Part shown: positions 14,544 to 23,934 of the stretch, one piece after another | Layout: the number at the start of each line of letters is the position of its first letter | How positions within the stretch are numbered: the stretch's first letter is position 1 | DNA from: an uncultured Pseudomonadota bacterium | GTDB lineage: Bacteria; Pseudomonadota; Gammaproteobacteria; Burkholderiales; SG8-41 | Direction of reading: 5' to 3' | Length of the DNA stretch: 30,421 nt | Assembly: GCA_946885605.1 (NCBI GenBank) | Contig: CAMPGR010000031.1 | Location: 1-30,421 of the forward strand | Made by a program: the position numbers and the translations under genes | The notes under the pieces: model-generated | What the model saw: the letters and a program-made list of their open reading frames with translations, nothing else | Told to the model about the DNA's origin: nothing | Database searches by the model: none

Positions 14544-15011
14544 ATGCCAGTTTCATCGCGAATCAGGCGGCGGCGATACGCCGTTCGCAAATCTCCCATA
14601 CACGGGCGGGGCGTGTTCGCTCTCGCACACATTCCGAAAGGCACGCGGCTCATGGAGTACACGGGCGAGCGTATCTCCCACGACGAAGCGGATGATCGCT
14701 ACGGCGAGGAGCACGAGCATTCTCCGCACACCATGCTGTTCGCCGTGGACGACGAGGTCGTCATCGACGCGACGCGGCACGGAAGCTCCGCGCGCTTCAT
14801 CAATCATTCCTGCGGGCCGAACTGCGAGGCGATCGATGAGGAGGGCCGGATCTACATCGAGACGCTGCGCGACATCAAGCCAGGGGACGAGCTGACCTAC
14901 GATTACAACCTCGTGCTGGAGGAGCGCCATACGCCGGCGTTGAAGCGCGCGCATCCCTGCTTTTGCGGCGCGCGCCGCTGCCGCGGCACGCTGCTCGGTC
15001 GCAAGCGCTGA
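14544..15011 (+). CDS. SET-domain protein-lysine methyltransferase
   Basis: A 155-residue protein consisting almost only of a SET domain with a post-SET tail. SET motifs are SPIHGRGVFALAHIPKGT (17-34) with a G-R-G-V-F-A turn, SSARFINHSCGPNCEA (81-96) with the cofactor-binding N-H-S-C, and GDELTYDYN (114-122) with the catalytic-site tyrosines. The tail CFCGARRCRGTLLG supplies Cys at 139, 141 and 146, which with C90 could bind one zinc as in eukaryotic enzymes. SET proteins methylate lysines using S-adenosylmethionine; bacterial targets are poorly known and may include ribosomal or nucleoid proteins. It follows the dehydratase by 32 bases on the same strand, but no functional link is evident. 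Confidence 0.92.
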   Translation: MPVSSRIRRRRYAVRKSPIHGRGVFALAHIPKGTRLMEYTGERISHDEADDRYGEEHEHSPHTMLFAVDDEVVIDATRHGSSARFINHSCGPNCEAIDEEGRIYIETLRDIKPGDELTYDYNLVLEERHTPALKRAHPCFCGARRCRGTLLGRKR

Positions 15012-15020
15012 GAGCGCCGC

Positions 15021-16166
15021 TTACGACTTCGGGATGGTCTTGGCCGGGTCCACGAAGGGCCGGGCAGCGACAGTAGCCTTGCGCTCGCCTTCGCCCGGCA
15101 TCACGACTTCGACCCGCGTGCCGCTCGCCGTCTCGCCAACGGGCAGCATGGCGTAGCCGATGTTCCTGGCAAGGCGCGGCGACCAGACTGCGGAGGTGAC
15201 GTAACCGATAACGGCTGCGTCCTTCTTCACCGGCCATCTGACTGCGTTCATCTCGATGCGCGGCCCCTCGATTTCCACGCCAACCAGTTTTTGCCGCACC
15301 CCGGTCGCACGGATCTTCGCCAGCGCATCCCGGCCGATGTAGGACGCGGATTTCCCCTCGTCCACGAGATACCCGAGCCCCACCTCGTAGACGTTGTTCG
15401 CGAGTGTCATGTCCGCACCCCAGTTGAGAATGCCCGCTTCTATGCGCCGGATGTCGGAGGGGCCCGTCGGCCGGATGCGGAACGGGCGGCCCGCGTCCAT
15501 GATCCGTTCCCACAATTCGTCGCCGCGGCTGCCGTCCCGCAGATAGATCTCGTAACCCACTTCCCCGGACCAGCCGGTGCGCGTCACGACGACCGGGATG
15601 CGGTCGAGCGTGGTTTCGAGGAAATGATAGTAGCGAAGCTCGAGCACGGAGTCGCCGAAGAGCGCCTGCACCACGTCGCGCGCTTTCGGACCCTGGATCT
15701 GGACGGGCGAGACGTCCGGCTCGCGTATCGTCACGCGCAGCCCGGCGTTGAGCGCGACCCCTCGCGCCCACAGCAGCACGTCGCTGTCGGCGAGCGCGAG
15801 CCAGAAATGATTCTCGCCGAGCCGCAGCAGCACAGGGTCGTTGATGATGCCGCCGTCATCGGCCGTAATGACGGCGTACTTTCCCTGCCCGACAGCGCAG
15901 CGGGCGAGATCGCGTGGCGTCAGCAGATTGGTGAAGGCAAGCGCATCGGGTCCGGTGATTTCGACCTGCCGTTCCACCGATACGTCCCAGAGCGTGACGT
16001 GATGGACGAGGTGCCAATACTCCTCCTCCAGGTCGCCGTAGCAGATGGGGAAGAGCATATGGTTGTAGACGGTGTACGCCTTCGCGCCGTGGCGCTGCGT
16101 TGCTTCGAAGAACGGGCTGCGGCGCAGCCGCGCCCCGCGCTGGACGAGATTCATGTCAAAGGACAT
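15021..16166 (-). CDS. Aminomethyltransferase-family protein, DmdA/GcvT-like
   Basis: A 381-residue protein of the glycine-cleavage T-protein family, whose members move one-carbon units to tetrahydrofolate. The opening RGARLRRSPFFEATQRHGAK, then AYTVYNHMLFP and LWDVSVERQVEITGPDA, resembles the DMSP demethylase (DmdA) branch more than true GcvT. The region around the catalytic aspartate reads DDGGIINDPVLLRL, an N-D pair as I recall for DmdA-like proteins, where GcvT has D-D. Other blocks are DVSPVQIQGPKARDVVQALF and TRTGWSGEVGYEIY. The ATG at 16166 has GGAGG five bases upstream; the frame extends further without a ribosome site. No gcvH or gcvP is present, so a glycine-cleavage role is unlikely. 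A THF-dependent demethylase for a methylated sulphur or nitrogen compound is the best guess. Confidence 0.82.
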   Translation of the reverse strand: MSFDMNLVQRGARLRRSPFFEATQRHGAKAYTVYNHMLFPICYGDLEEEYWHLVHHVTLWDVSVERQVEITGPDALAFTNLLTPRDLARCAVGQGKYAVITADDGGIINDPVLLRLGENHFWLALADSDVLLWARGVALNAGLRVTIREPDVSPVQIQGPKARDVVQALFGDSVLELRYYHFLETTLDRIPVVVTRTGWSGEVGYEIYLRDGSRGDELWERIMDAGRPFRIRPTGPSDIRRIEAGILNWGADMTLANNVYEVGLGYLVDEGKSASYIGRDALAKIRATGVRQKLVGVEIEGPRIEMNAVRWPVKKDAAVIGYVTSAVWSPRLARNIGYAMLPVGETASGTRVEVVMPGEGERKATVAARPFVDPAKTIPKS

Positions 16167-16392
16167 CGCGGCCTCCGCGGTTAAAGAGTGACCGACGCTT
16201 CCTGGCATTTTCGTATGAATGGCCGCCTCGCGCACGGCGCGTTTTCCGAATGCTTCTTGCGGAAGGGCAAACTTGACCGCGAAGCTGCTGTCCAAGCACG
16301 GACTTTGCTATGCTTACGGTGTCGCATAACTGGAAGACGGTTCGACGCGCCCATAACCGCCTTGCCGCATGCCGACGGGGAATGTCCTACGG

Positions 16393-16420
16393 TTTGCCGT
16401 AAGCCGAATGCCAATATACT
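16393..16420 (+). promoter_or_regulatory. Candidate promoter of pmtA, near-leaderless
   Basis: TTTGCC (16393-16398), a 16-base spacer and TATACT (16415-16420), the last matching the -10 consensus at five of six positions. Transcription would begin around 16427, only about four bases before the ATG. Confidence 0.38.
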
Positions 16421-16430
16421 TCCATTTTCC

Positions 16431-17075
16431 ATGGACTCGAAAAAAATCGAACGCGTCTATAGCAGCTATGCCAGGATCTATAACCGCATATTCGGCACCA
16501 TTTTTCAGCGCTCGCGCGAGGCCGCCATTCGCGACCTCGGTGTGCAGGCCGGCGAGCGGGTGCTCGAAATCGGTGTCGGGACGGGACTCTGCCTGCCGTT
16601 GTACCCCCGGCACTGTCACGTCACGGGTATCGATCTCTCCGACGGTATGCTGGACAAGGCCCGCCAGCTCGTGCGCGAGCGCAGGCTCGATAACGTGCGG
16701 CTCATGCGCATGGATGCCGGCGCGCTCGAATTTCCCGACGGCAGCTTCGATACCGTGGTGGCCGCCTACGTCGTCACGGCGGTTCCCGATCACCGCCAGG
16801 TGATGAGCGAAGCGATCCGCGTCTGCCGTCCCGGCGGCCGCATCATGCTCCTCAACCACTTTACGAATGACAAGAAACTGATCGCCGCGTTCGAAAAGGC
16901 GATTTCCCCGCTCTGCAAGCACATCGGCTTCCGCACCGATCTCTCGGTCGCGGACGTGCTCGACGGGTGGCCGATCATCATGCAGCGCCACAAGCGCGTG
17001 AGCCCGCTGCAGATGTGGCACTTCGTGGAGTGCATCAACGCCAAGGCGCCGGAGCCCGATCCCGCCGCCCGTTGA
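16431..17075 (+). CDS. pmtA: Phospholipid N-methyltransferase, PmtA-like
   Basis: A 214-residue class I SAM-dependent methyltransferase. Motif I is RVLEIGVGTGLCLPLYP (43-59), followed by VTGIDLSDGMLDKA (64-77), the acidic motif near MRMDAGALEFPDGSFDTVVA, and the post-motif RVCRPGGRIMLLNHF. The N-H-F block, the Y-S-S-Y-A-R-I-Y-N start and the C-terminal GFRTDLSVADVLD fit PmtA of the Rhodobacter type, which methylates phosphatidylethanolamine stepwise to phosphatidylcholine at the membrane. A ubiquinone-type methyltransferase is the main alternative but is less like this N-terminus. The start at 16431 gives the family's usual length; the frame stays open 81 codons upstream without resemblance. 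It has no Shine-Dalgarno, which agrees with the near-leaderless promoter. The gene converges with typA. Confidence 0.8.
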   Translation: MDSKKIERVYSSYARIYNRIFGTIFQRSREAAIRDLGVQAGERVLEIGVGTGLCLPLYPRHCHVTGIDLSDGMLDKARQLVRERRLDNVRLMRMDAGALEFPDGSFDTVVAAYVVTAVPDHRQVMSEAIRVCRPGGRIMLLNHFTNDKKLIAAFEKAISPLCKHIGFRTDLSVADVLDGWPIIMQRHKRVSPLQMWHFVECINAKAPEPDPAAR

Positions 17076-17110
17076 GCGTAGCGGCTCGAAGCTTTCCGGG
17101 AGGAGGCGGC

Positions 17111-17124
<14 letters not shown>
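17076..17124. terminator. Inverted repeat between convergent pmtA and typA
   Basis: GCGTAGCGGC (17076-17085) and GCCGCTACGC (17115-17124) are a perfect 10-bp inverted repeat 29 bases apart, starting right after the pmtA stop and overlapping the last codons of typA. It could end transcription from both sides, but neither strand shows a T tract. Confidence 0.35.
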
Positions 17125-18943
<1,819 letters not shown>

Positions 18944-18965
18944 GGGGTACCGCGAAAAGCCGGCG

Positions 18966-18971
18966 ATTGTA
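18966..18971 (-). promoter_or_regulatory. Extended -10 element of typA
   Basis: On the minus strand, TGC-TACAAT (TACAAT at 18971-18966) is an extended -10 element about 25 bases before the typA ATG. A perfect AGCCG-AAA-CGGCT palindrome (18988-18976) sits just upstream of it. No good -35 is seen. Confidence 0.42.
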
Positions 18972-19120
18972 GCACAGCCGTTTCGGCTAAGTCCTTGAAA
19001 ATTTTGCCGAGGACGCGAACTTCACGCGCCACAATCGGGTGCGTTTCGCCCGCCCCCGCGGTGCAACCGAAGCGCTTCGCGCCGCTCAAACGATAAGTCC
19101 ATCTCGAAAAGGAGGCCACC

Positions 19121-20101
19121 ATGGTGCCCGCACCGCTCAAATGGATTTGGGTCGCTGTCTTCGCATTCGCCGCAGCGGCATCCCATGCTGCGCGGGAATT
19201 TCCTTCGCGGCCCGTCACGCTGGTTGTCCCGTTTTCCGCAGGAGGGCCCACCGACACCCTTGCCCGTAATCTCGGACAGAGCATGTCGAAGGAGCTCAAA
19301 CAGCAGGTCGTGATCGAAAATCGTGTCGGCGCGGGCGGCACCATCGGCGCGGCACATGTCGCGAAAGCGAAGCCCGACGGCTACACCGTGCTGCTCGCGC
19401 ATATCGGGATGTCCACCGCGCCGGCGCTCTACCGCAGGCTGCCGTACAACCCCCTCACCGACTTCGAATACATCGGTCAGGTCGCTGACGTGCCGATGAC
19501 CATGCTGGGCGCCAAGAAATTGCCGCCCAACAACTTCAAGGAATTCCTGGCCTACATCAAAGCCAACAAGGACAAGGTCACGTACGGCAACGCCGGGCTC
19601 GGCGCGGCTTCGCATCTCTGCGGGTTGCTTTTCATGAACGCGATCCAGACCGATGTGCAAACGGTATCGTACAAGGGCACGGCGCCGGCGATGACGGATC
19701 TTCTCGGCGGGCAGATTGATTTCATGTGCGATCAGACGACTAACACCACCGGACACATCAAGGCGGGCTCCGTGAAGGTCTATGGCGTCACGACCTTGAA
19801 GCGGGTGCCGTCGCTGCCGGATATCCCTACGCTGGACGAACAGGGTCTCAAGGGCTTCGAAGTCGTCGTGTGGCATGGAATCTATGCACCCAGGGGCACG
19901 CCGAAAGAGGCGCTCGATCGCTGGAACGCCGCGTTGCGTGCAGCCGTGCAGGATCCGGCGTTCAAGGACGCGCTCGCGAAACTCGGAGCGGAGCCCGTGC
20001 CGCTCGAAAAAGCAACGCCTGAATCGTTGCGCTCGATGCTCAAGTCGGAAACCGAAAAGTGGGGGCCTATCATCAGGAAAGCGGGCGTCTACGCCGATTG
20101 A
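19121..20101 (+). CDS. Bug/TctC-family solute-binding protein (first of two in the operon)
   Basis: A 326-residue periplasmic binding protein. AAGGAGG (19109-19115) lies five bases before the ATG. The signal peptide, VAVFAFAAAASHAA, is followed by the Bug opening REFPSRPVTLVVPFSAGGPT and then by IENRVGAGGTIGAAHVAKAK, VSYKGTAPAMTDLLGGQIDF and LDEQGLKGFEVVVWHGIYAP. These loops hold a carboxylate-bearing ligand in known structures. It is the first gene upstream of the molybdenum hydroxylase set, with a 165-base gap, and it is not closely similar to the second Bug protein at 25393. Its ligand may be the compound degraded by the neighbouring enzymes. Bug proteins can also act as sensors for two-component systems; none is encoded here. 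Confidence 0.93.
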   Translation: MVPAPLKWIWVAVFAFAAAASHAAREFPSRPVTLVVPFSAGGPTDTLARNLGQSMSKELKQQVVIENRVGAGGTIGAAHVAKAKPDGYTVLLAHIGMSTAPALYRRLPYNPLTDFEYIGQVADVPMTMLGAKKLPPNNFKEFLAYIKANKDKVTYGNAGLGAASHLCGLLFMNAIQTDVQTVSYKGTAPAMTDLLGGQIDFMCDQTTNTTGHIKAGSVKVYGVTTLKRVPSLPDIPTLDEQGLKGFEVVVWHGIYAPRGTPKEALDRWNAALRAAVQDPAFKDALAKLGAEPVPLEKATPESLRSMLKSETEKWGPIIRKAGVYAD

Positions 20102-20266
20102 AAAATGCGGCGGGCATGCCGAGCGATTGATTTTGGCGGTCGTTCTCGTTAGAGTCTGACGAAGCCAAAGTAAATCTAGAACGCCGTTTCCTGCGAGGAG
20201 AGCCGGAAATGCCGGGTGGCGCGTGTGCGCTCACCAGGTATTTTTTCCGATCAAGAAAATCGATTC

Positions 20267-21136
20267 ATGACACCTTTTGAGTTGCTCGAACCCCGGTCGC
20301 TGCGCAAGGCCGCCGCGCTCATCGATACCGACGAGCCTGCCGTGCGCCCCATGGGCGGCGGCACCGGCCTCATGCTGATGATGAAGATGGGCGTGCTGCG
20401 CCCGTCGCGGCTCGTGAGCCTGCGCGCAGTCGAGAAGCGCTATGCGCGCATCAGCGCCGCAAAGGAAGGCGGCTTGCGGATCGGCGCGATGGCGACATTG
20501 TCGGCGATCGAGCGTGCGCCGGCGGTGCGGCGCGAGGCGCCGGTGATCGTCGAGACGTTGCGCATGCTGTCCAACGTTCGTGTGCGCAACGTCGCGACGC
20601 TGGGCGGACATCTCGCGCATGCCGATCCGCATCTCGACTTGCCCCCCGTGCTGATCGCGCTCGGCGCGAGCATCGAGACCGTAAATGCCGGCGGCGGGCG
20701 CACTCTCGGGCTGGACGAGCTCTATGCCGGATATCTGGAAACGACGCTCGCGCGCGGCGAGCTGATCGCGGAGGTCATCATCCCGCGTCAGCGCCCGCGC
20801 CGCGCCGCGTATCTCAAGTGCACGACGCGTTCCGCCGACGATTGGCCCGCGCTCGGGATTGCGGTCGCGCTCGATGCGGACGGCGAGGCGGTGCGCGAGG
20901 CGCGTGTCGTCCTCAGTGCGGCGACGGACACGCCGACGCGGCTCGCGCAGACCGAAGCAGCGCTGCGCGGCGCCCGCATGTCGGACGCGCTTTTGCGCGA
21001 GGCGGGGGATATTGCGGCGGGCGAGGCGCGGGTGCTGGGCGACGCGCACGGATCGGCGGCGTACAAGCGAGAACTCCTGCGCGTCTATACGGGGCGTGCG
21101 ATACGCAAGGCATGGGACGGACGCGATGGCCGATGA
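20267..21136 (+). CDS. Molybdenum hydroxylase FAD-binding (medium) subunit
   Basis: A 289-residue subunit of the xanthine dehydrogenase/CO dehydrogenase family that carries FAD and passes electrons to the final acceptor. FAD motifs are RPMGGGTGLMLMMKMG near 25-40 and VRNVATLGGHLAHADPHLDL near 103-122. The latter is the second FAD loop, T-L-G-G-H. The C-terminal CO-dehydrogenase flavoprotein domain follows. There is a single Cys and no inserted cysteine-rich loop, so it lacks the extra [4Fe-4S] of 4-hydroxybenzoyl-CoA reductase and the enzyme probably oxidises rather than reduces. The ATG at 20267 was chosen because the alignment starts there; the ribosome site is weak. Its end overlaps the large-subunit start by 11 bases, indicating translational coupling. 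Confidence 0.93.
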   Translation: MTPFELLEPRSLRKAAALIDTDEPAVRPMGGGTGLMLMMKMGVLRPSRLVSLRAVEKRYARISAAKEGGLRIGAMATLSAIERAPAVRREAPVIVETLRMLSNVRVRNVATLGGHLAHADPHLDLPPVLIALGASIETVNAGGGRTLGLDELYAGYLETTLARGELIAEVIIPRQRPRRAAYLKCTTRSADDWPALGIAVALDADGEAVREARVVLSAATDTPTRLAQTEAALRGARMSDALLREAGDIAAGEARVLGDAHGSAAYKRELLRVYTGRAIRKAWDGRDGR

Positions 21137-23435
21137 CGGTGTGAGGGAGATGACGAGCGGTGCGGGCGCGGCAACCGTGGGCCGCTCGGTGCCGCGGCTC
21201 GAAGCGCGGGCGAAGACGAGCGGGCGCGCGGAGTACGTGCACAATCTGCGGCTTCCCGGCATGCTCTACGGGAAGATCTGTCGCAGCACGGTCGCGCACG
21301 GACGCATCAAGCGCATCGATGTGAGCGCCGCGCTTGCAATGCACGGCGTGCACCGGGTGGTGACGGGCGAGGATATCGTCGACGTGATTCCGGATCCGCA
21401 CTACGGTCCCGCGTTCCACGACCAGCCGATCCTTGCGCTCGAGAAAGTGCGCTACGCCGGCGAGCCGGTCGCCGTGGTGCTGGCGTCCGATCCGCACGTC
21501 GCCGAAGAAGCCGCGCAGCAAATCGTCGTCGAGTACGAGGAATTGCCCGCGGTATACGACGAAGTCGAGGCAATGTCGTCGCGCGCGGTCGTGCACGAGA
21601 CGCTGAAGCCGGCGGGCACCTTTCCCGATCTCAAGCATCTCCAGGGCCGGCGCGACACCAACGTCGCGCTCGACTTCCACCTGAAGCGCGGAGACACGGC
21701 GCGGGCGTTTGCGGAAGCCGATCACGTTTTCGAGCACACGTTTCGCACGCAGCAGGTGCTGCACCTTCCGCTCGAGCCTTTTGTCACGGTCGTCGAGCCA
21801 GCCGATACGGGCGTTATGATCCATACCGCCTCGCAGAGCCCGTCTTTCGTGCGTATCGAAATCGCGCGGCTCCTCAAGTGGCCGGAAAACCGCGTGCGGG
21901 TCAAGGTGCCCTATCTCGGCGGCGGGTTCGGCGCGAAGCTCTATATCAAGCTCGAGGCGTTGGTGACCACGCTTGCGCTCATGACGCACCGTCCGGTCAA
22001 GATCGCGCTCTCGATGGAAGAGCAGTTCTACACGCTCACCAAGCACGCCGCGACGCTTCGCATCAAGAGCGGCGTGACCAAGGACGGGCGGATCACCGCG
22101 CGCGAATGCGAAGTGTGGTGGAACGGCGGCGCGTACGCGGACATCGGACCGCGCATCACGCAGAAGTCCGGCTTCACGGCGCCGGGGCCGTACGATATCG
22201 AGAACGTGCGGATCGACTCGTATGCGCTCTACACGAACCTTCCGCCCGCCGGGGCGCTGCGCGGCTTCGGCATCCCGCAGCTCGTGTGGGCGTACGAAAG
22301 CCACACCGACATGATGGCGCGCGAGCTTGCAATCGATCCCGTCGAATTCCGCCGGCGCAATATCCTGCGCGACGGTCGTCCGCAGGCCACCGGTACGGTG
22401 ATGCGGGACGCGGCCATCGAGGCGGTGCTCGAGCGTCTTGCCGAGCGCATGAACTGGACGCAGCCTTTCGATCGCGGCAGTGGCACGCTCAAGCGCGGGC
22501 GCGGCATCGCGATCGGCTTCAAGGCGTCGATATCGCCGACGACTTCGGTCGCGATCGTGAACGTCTATGCCGACGGCACGTGCAGCGTCTACTGCAGCAC
22601 GGTGGACATGGGGCAGGGGTCTGACACCGCCATGGCGCAGATTGCCGCGGAGGTGCTCGGCATACCGCTCGAAGCCGTCACCATCGTCCATCCCGACACC
22701 GACGTGACGCCCTACGACATGGCGACGCTCGGCTCGCGCTCGACATTTCACATGGGCCACGCGGTGCGCCTGGCCGCAGGCGACGCGCACGACAAGCTCC
22801 TCGCGCTTGCGCGCGAGCTCGGCCTCTCCGCGGAGACAACGCCCATACGCGAGCTCTTCAGGAAGAAGTACGGCATGCAGGCCGGCAATATCATCGGCGT
22901 CGGCAGCTTCATCCCGAGCTACGCGCCCACCGACCACGACACCGGCCTCTCGGACAACGTCACGCCGTTCTGGATGGTGGGCGGAACGGGCGTGGAAGTC
23001 GAAATCGATACCGAGACCGGCCACGTGTCCGTGACGCGGCTCGTCAACGTCGCGGATGCGGGGACGCCGGTCAATCCGCGCATCGTCGAGACACAGCTCT
23101 CCGGCGCCGCCATCATGCAGCTTGGCTTCACGCTCTATGAAAAAATGAATTTCGACGCGGGACAGGTCAGCAATGCCTCGCTCGCGGATTACAAGATTCC
23201 CGGCATACTGGATATCCCACCCGTCATCGAAAACGAAGCGGTGGATGCCGCGCAGGCGAGCGGTCCTTTCGGCGCGAAAGGAGTGGGCGAGAGCGGAACG
23301 TTCGGGGTCTCGCCCGCCATCGCGAACGCGATACACGACGCGGTCGGCGTGCGCCTGTCATCGCTTCCGCTCGGTCCCGAAGCGGTCTATCGTGCGTTGC
23401 GTGCGGCGAGCGGCAATCCGTTGCAGGACGACTGA
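21126..23435 (+). CDS. Molybdenum hydroxylase molybdopterin-binding (large) subunit
   Basis: A 769-residue catalytic subunit of the xanthine dehydrogenase family, holding the molybdopterin (probably cytosine dinucleotide) cofactor. It begins with an a/b-hammerhead domain (RLEARAKTSGRAEYVHNLRL). The cofactor loops are GGGFGAK (265-271), ALRGFGIPQLVWAYE, VDMGQGSDTAMAQIAAEVLG and GAKGVGESGTFG, in which E722 is the conserved catalytic base. The enzyme would hydroxylate a carbon next to N or in an activated ring using water. The AYRCSFR-type loop of true CO dehydrogenase is absent, so CO oxidation can be excluded. The substrate cannot be named; the UbiD gene downstream suggests an aromatic or heteroaromatic carboxylate. 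The ATG at 21126 overlaps the medium-subunit stop; the ATG at 21150 is an alternative with a close GAGGGAG. Confidence 0.94.
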   Translation: MADDGVREMTSGAGAATVGRSVPRLEARAKTSGRAEYVHNLRLPGMLYGKICRSTVAHGRIKRIDVSAALAMHGVHRVVTGEDIVDVIPDPHYGPAFHDQPILALEKVRYAGEPVAVVLASDPHVAEEAAQQIVVEYEELPAVYDEVEAMSSRAVVHETLKPAGTFPDLKHLQGRRDTNVALDFHLKRGDTARAFAEADHVFEHTFRTQQVLHLPLEPFVTVVEPADTGVMIHTASQSPSFVRIEIARLLKWPENRVRVKVPYLGGGFGAKLYIKLEALVTTLALMTHRPVKIALSMEEQFYTLTKHAATLRIKSGVTKDGRITARECEVWWNGGAYADIGPRITQKSGFTAPGPYDIENVRIDSYALYTNLPPAGALRGFGIPQLVWAYESHTDMMARELAIDPVEFRRRNILRDGRPQATGTVMRDAAIEAVLERLAERMNWTQPFDRGSGTLKRGRGIAIGFKASISPTTSVAIVNVYADGTCSVYCSTVDMGQGSDTAMAQIAAEVLGIPLEAVTIVHPDTDVTPYDMATLGSRSTFHMGHAVRLAAGDAHDKLLALARELGLSAETTPIRELFRKKYGMQAGNIIGVGSFIPSYAPTDHDTGLSDNVTPFWMVGGTGVEVEIDTETGHVSVTRLVNVADAGTPVNPRIVETQLSGAAIMQLGFTLYEKMNFDAGQVSNASLADYKIPGILDIPPVIENEAVDAAQASGPFGAKGVGESGTFGVSPAIANAIHDAVGVRLSSLPLGPEAVYRALRAASGNPLQDD

Positions 23436-23436
23436 A

Positions 23437-23934
23437 ATGTCTACAGATCGCAATGATGCCGCAATGAGAACGATACGTTTCAACCTGAACGGCGAAAGCG
23501 TCAGCGCGCAGGTCGCCCCGCATCACAATCTCGTCGAGCTGTTGCAGCGCGAATTCGCGCTCTACGGTGCGCGCGAAAGCTGCGGGCAGGGGCTGTGCGG
23601 CTGCTGCACGGTGCTCGTCGATGGCAAGGCGGTATCCGGCTGTCTCTATCTTGCCGCGCTGGTCGACGGCGCCGAAGTCGTTACCATAGAGCACGACGGC
23701 GGGCGGGGGCCGGATGCGGTCCAGCAGGCGTTCATCGAATGCGGCGCGTTCCAGTGCGGCTTCTGCACCCCCGGCTTCGTGCTGATGACGCGTCAGTTGC
23801 TGGACGAGAAGCCGGATCCGACCGACGACGACATCCGCCACTATCTTTCGGGGAACCTCTGCCGCTGCGCGGCCTATCCCGAAGTCATAGAAGCGGTGAA
23901 GTCGGCCGCGCGCAAACGCAAGGCCGCGGCATGA
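23437..23934 (+). CDS. Molybdenum hydroxylase [2Fe-2S] (small) subunit
   Basis: A 165-residue electron-transfer subunit with two [2Fe-2S] clusters. The N-terminal plant-ferredoxin-type cluster uses C49, C54, C57 and C69 (ESCGQGLCGCCTVLVDG, then VSGCLY). The C-terminal four-helix domain uses C107, C110, C142 and C144 (FQCGFCTPGF and GNLCRCAAYPE). It passes electrons from molybdenum to the FAD subunit. No Tat or Sec signal is present, so the complex is cytoplasmic. The ATG lies one base after the large-subunit stop. A second ATG at residue 10 precedes the conserved RTIRFNLNGE, so the true start may be nine codons later. Its own stop overlaps the next start as ATGA. Confidence 0.95.
   Translation: MSTDRNDAAMRTIRFNLNGESVSAQVAPHHNLVELLQREFALYGARESCGQGLCGCCTVLVDGKAVSGCLYLAALVDGAEVVTIEHDGGRGPDAVQQAFIECGAFQCGFCTPGFVLMTRQLLDEKPDPTDDDIRHYLSGNLCRCAAYPEVIEAVKSAARKRKAAA

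Noticed and set aside
14544..15011. Horizontal transfer of the SET gene from a eukaryote
   Set aside because: Base composition looks like its neighbours and similar small SET proteins are known in bacteria; sequence alone does not support recent transfer.
20913..23336. Very long open frame on the minus strand opposite the molybdenum hydroxylase large subunit
   Set aside because: It is a high-GC shadow of a gene with clear family motifs on the other strand; its translation is rich in Arg, His and Asp with no family pattern.
20267..23934. Aerobic CO dehydrogenase (coxMLS)
   Set aside because: Gene order M-L-S fits, but the AYRCSFR-type catalytic loop of CoxL is absent.
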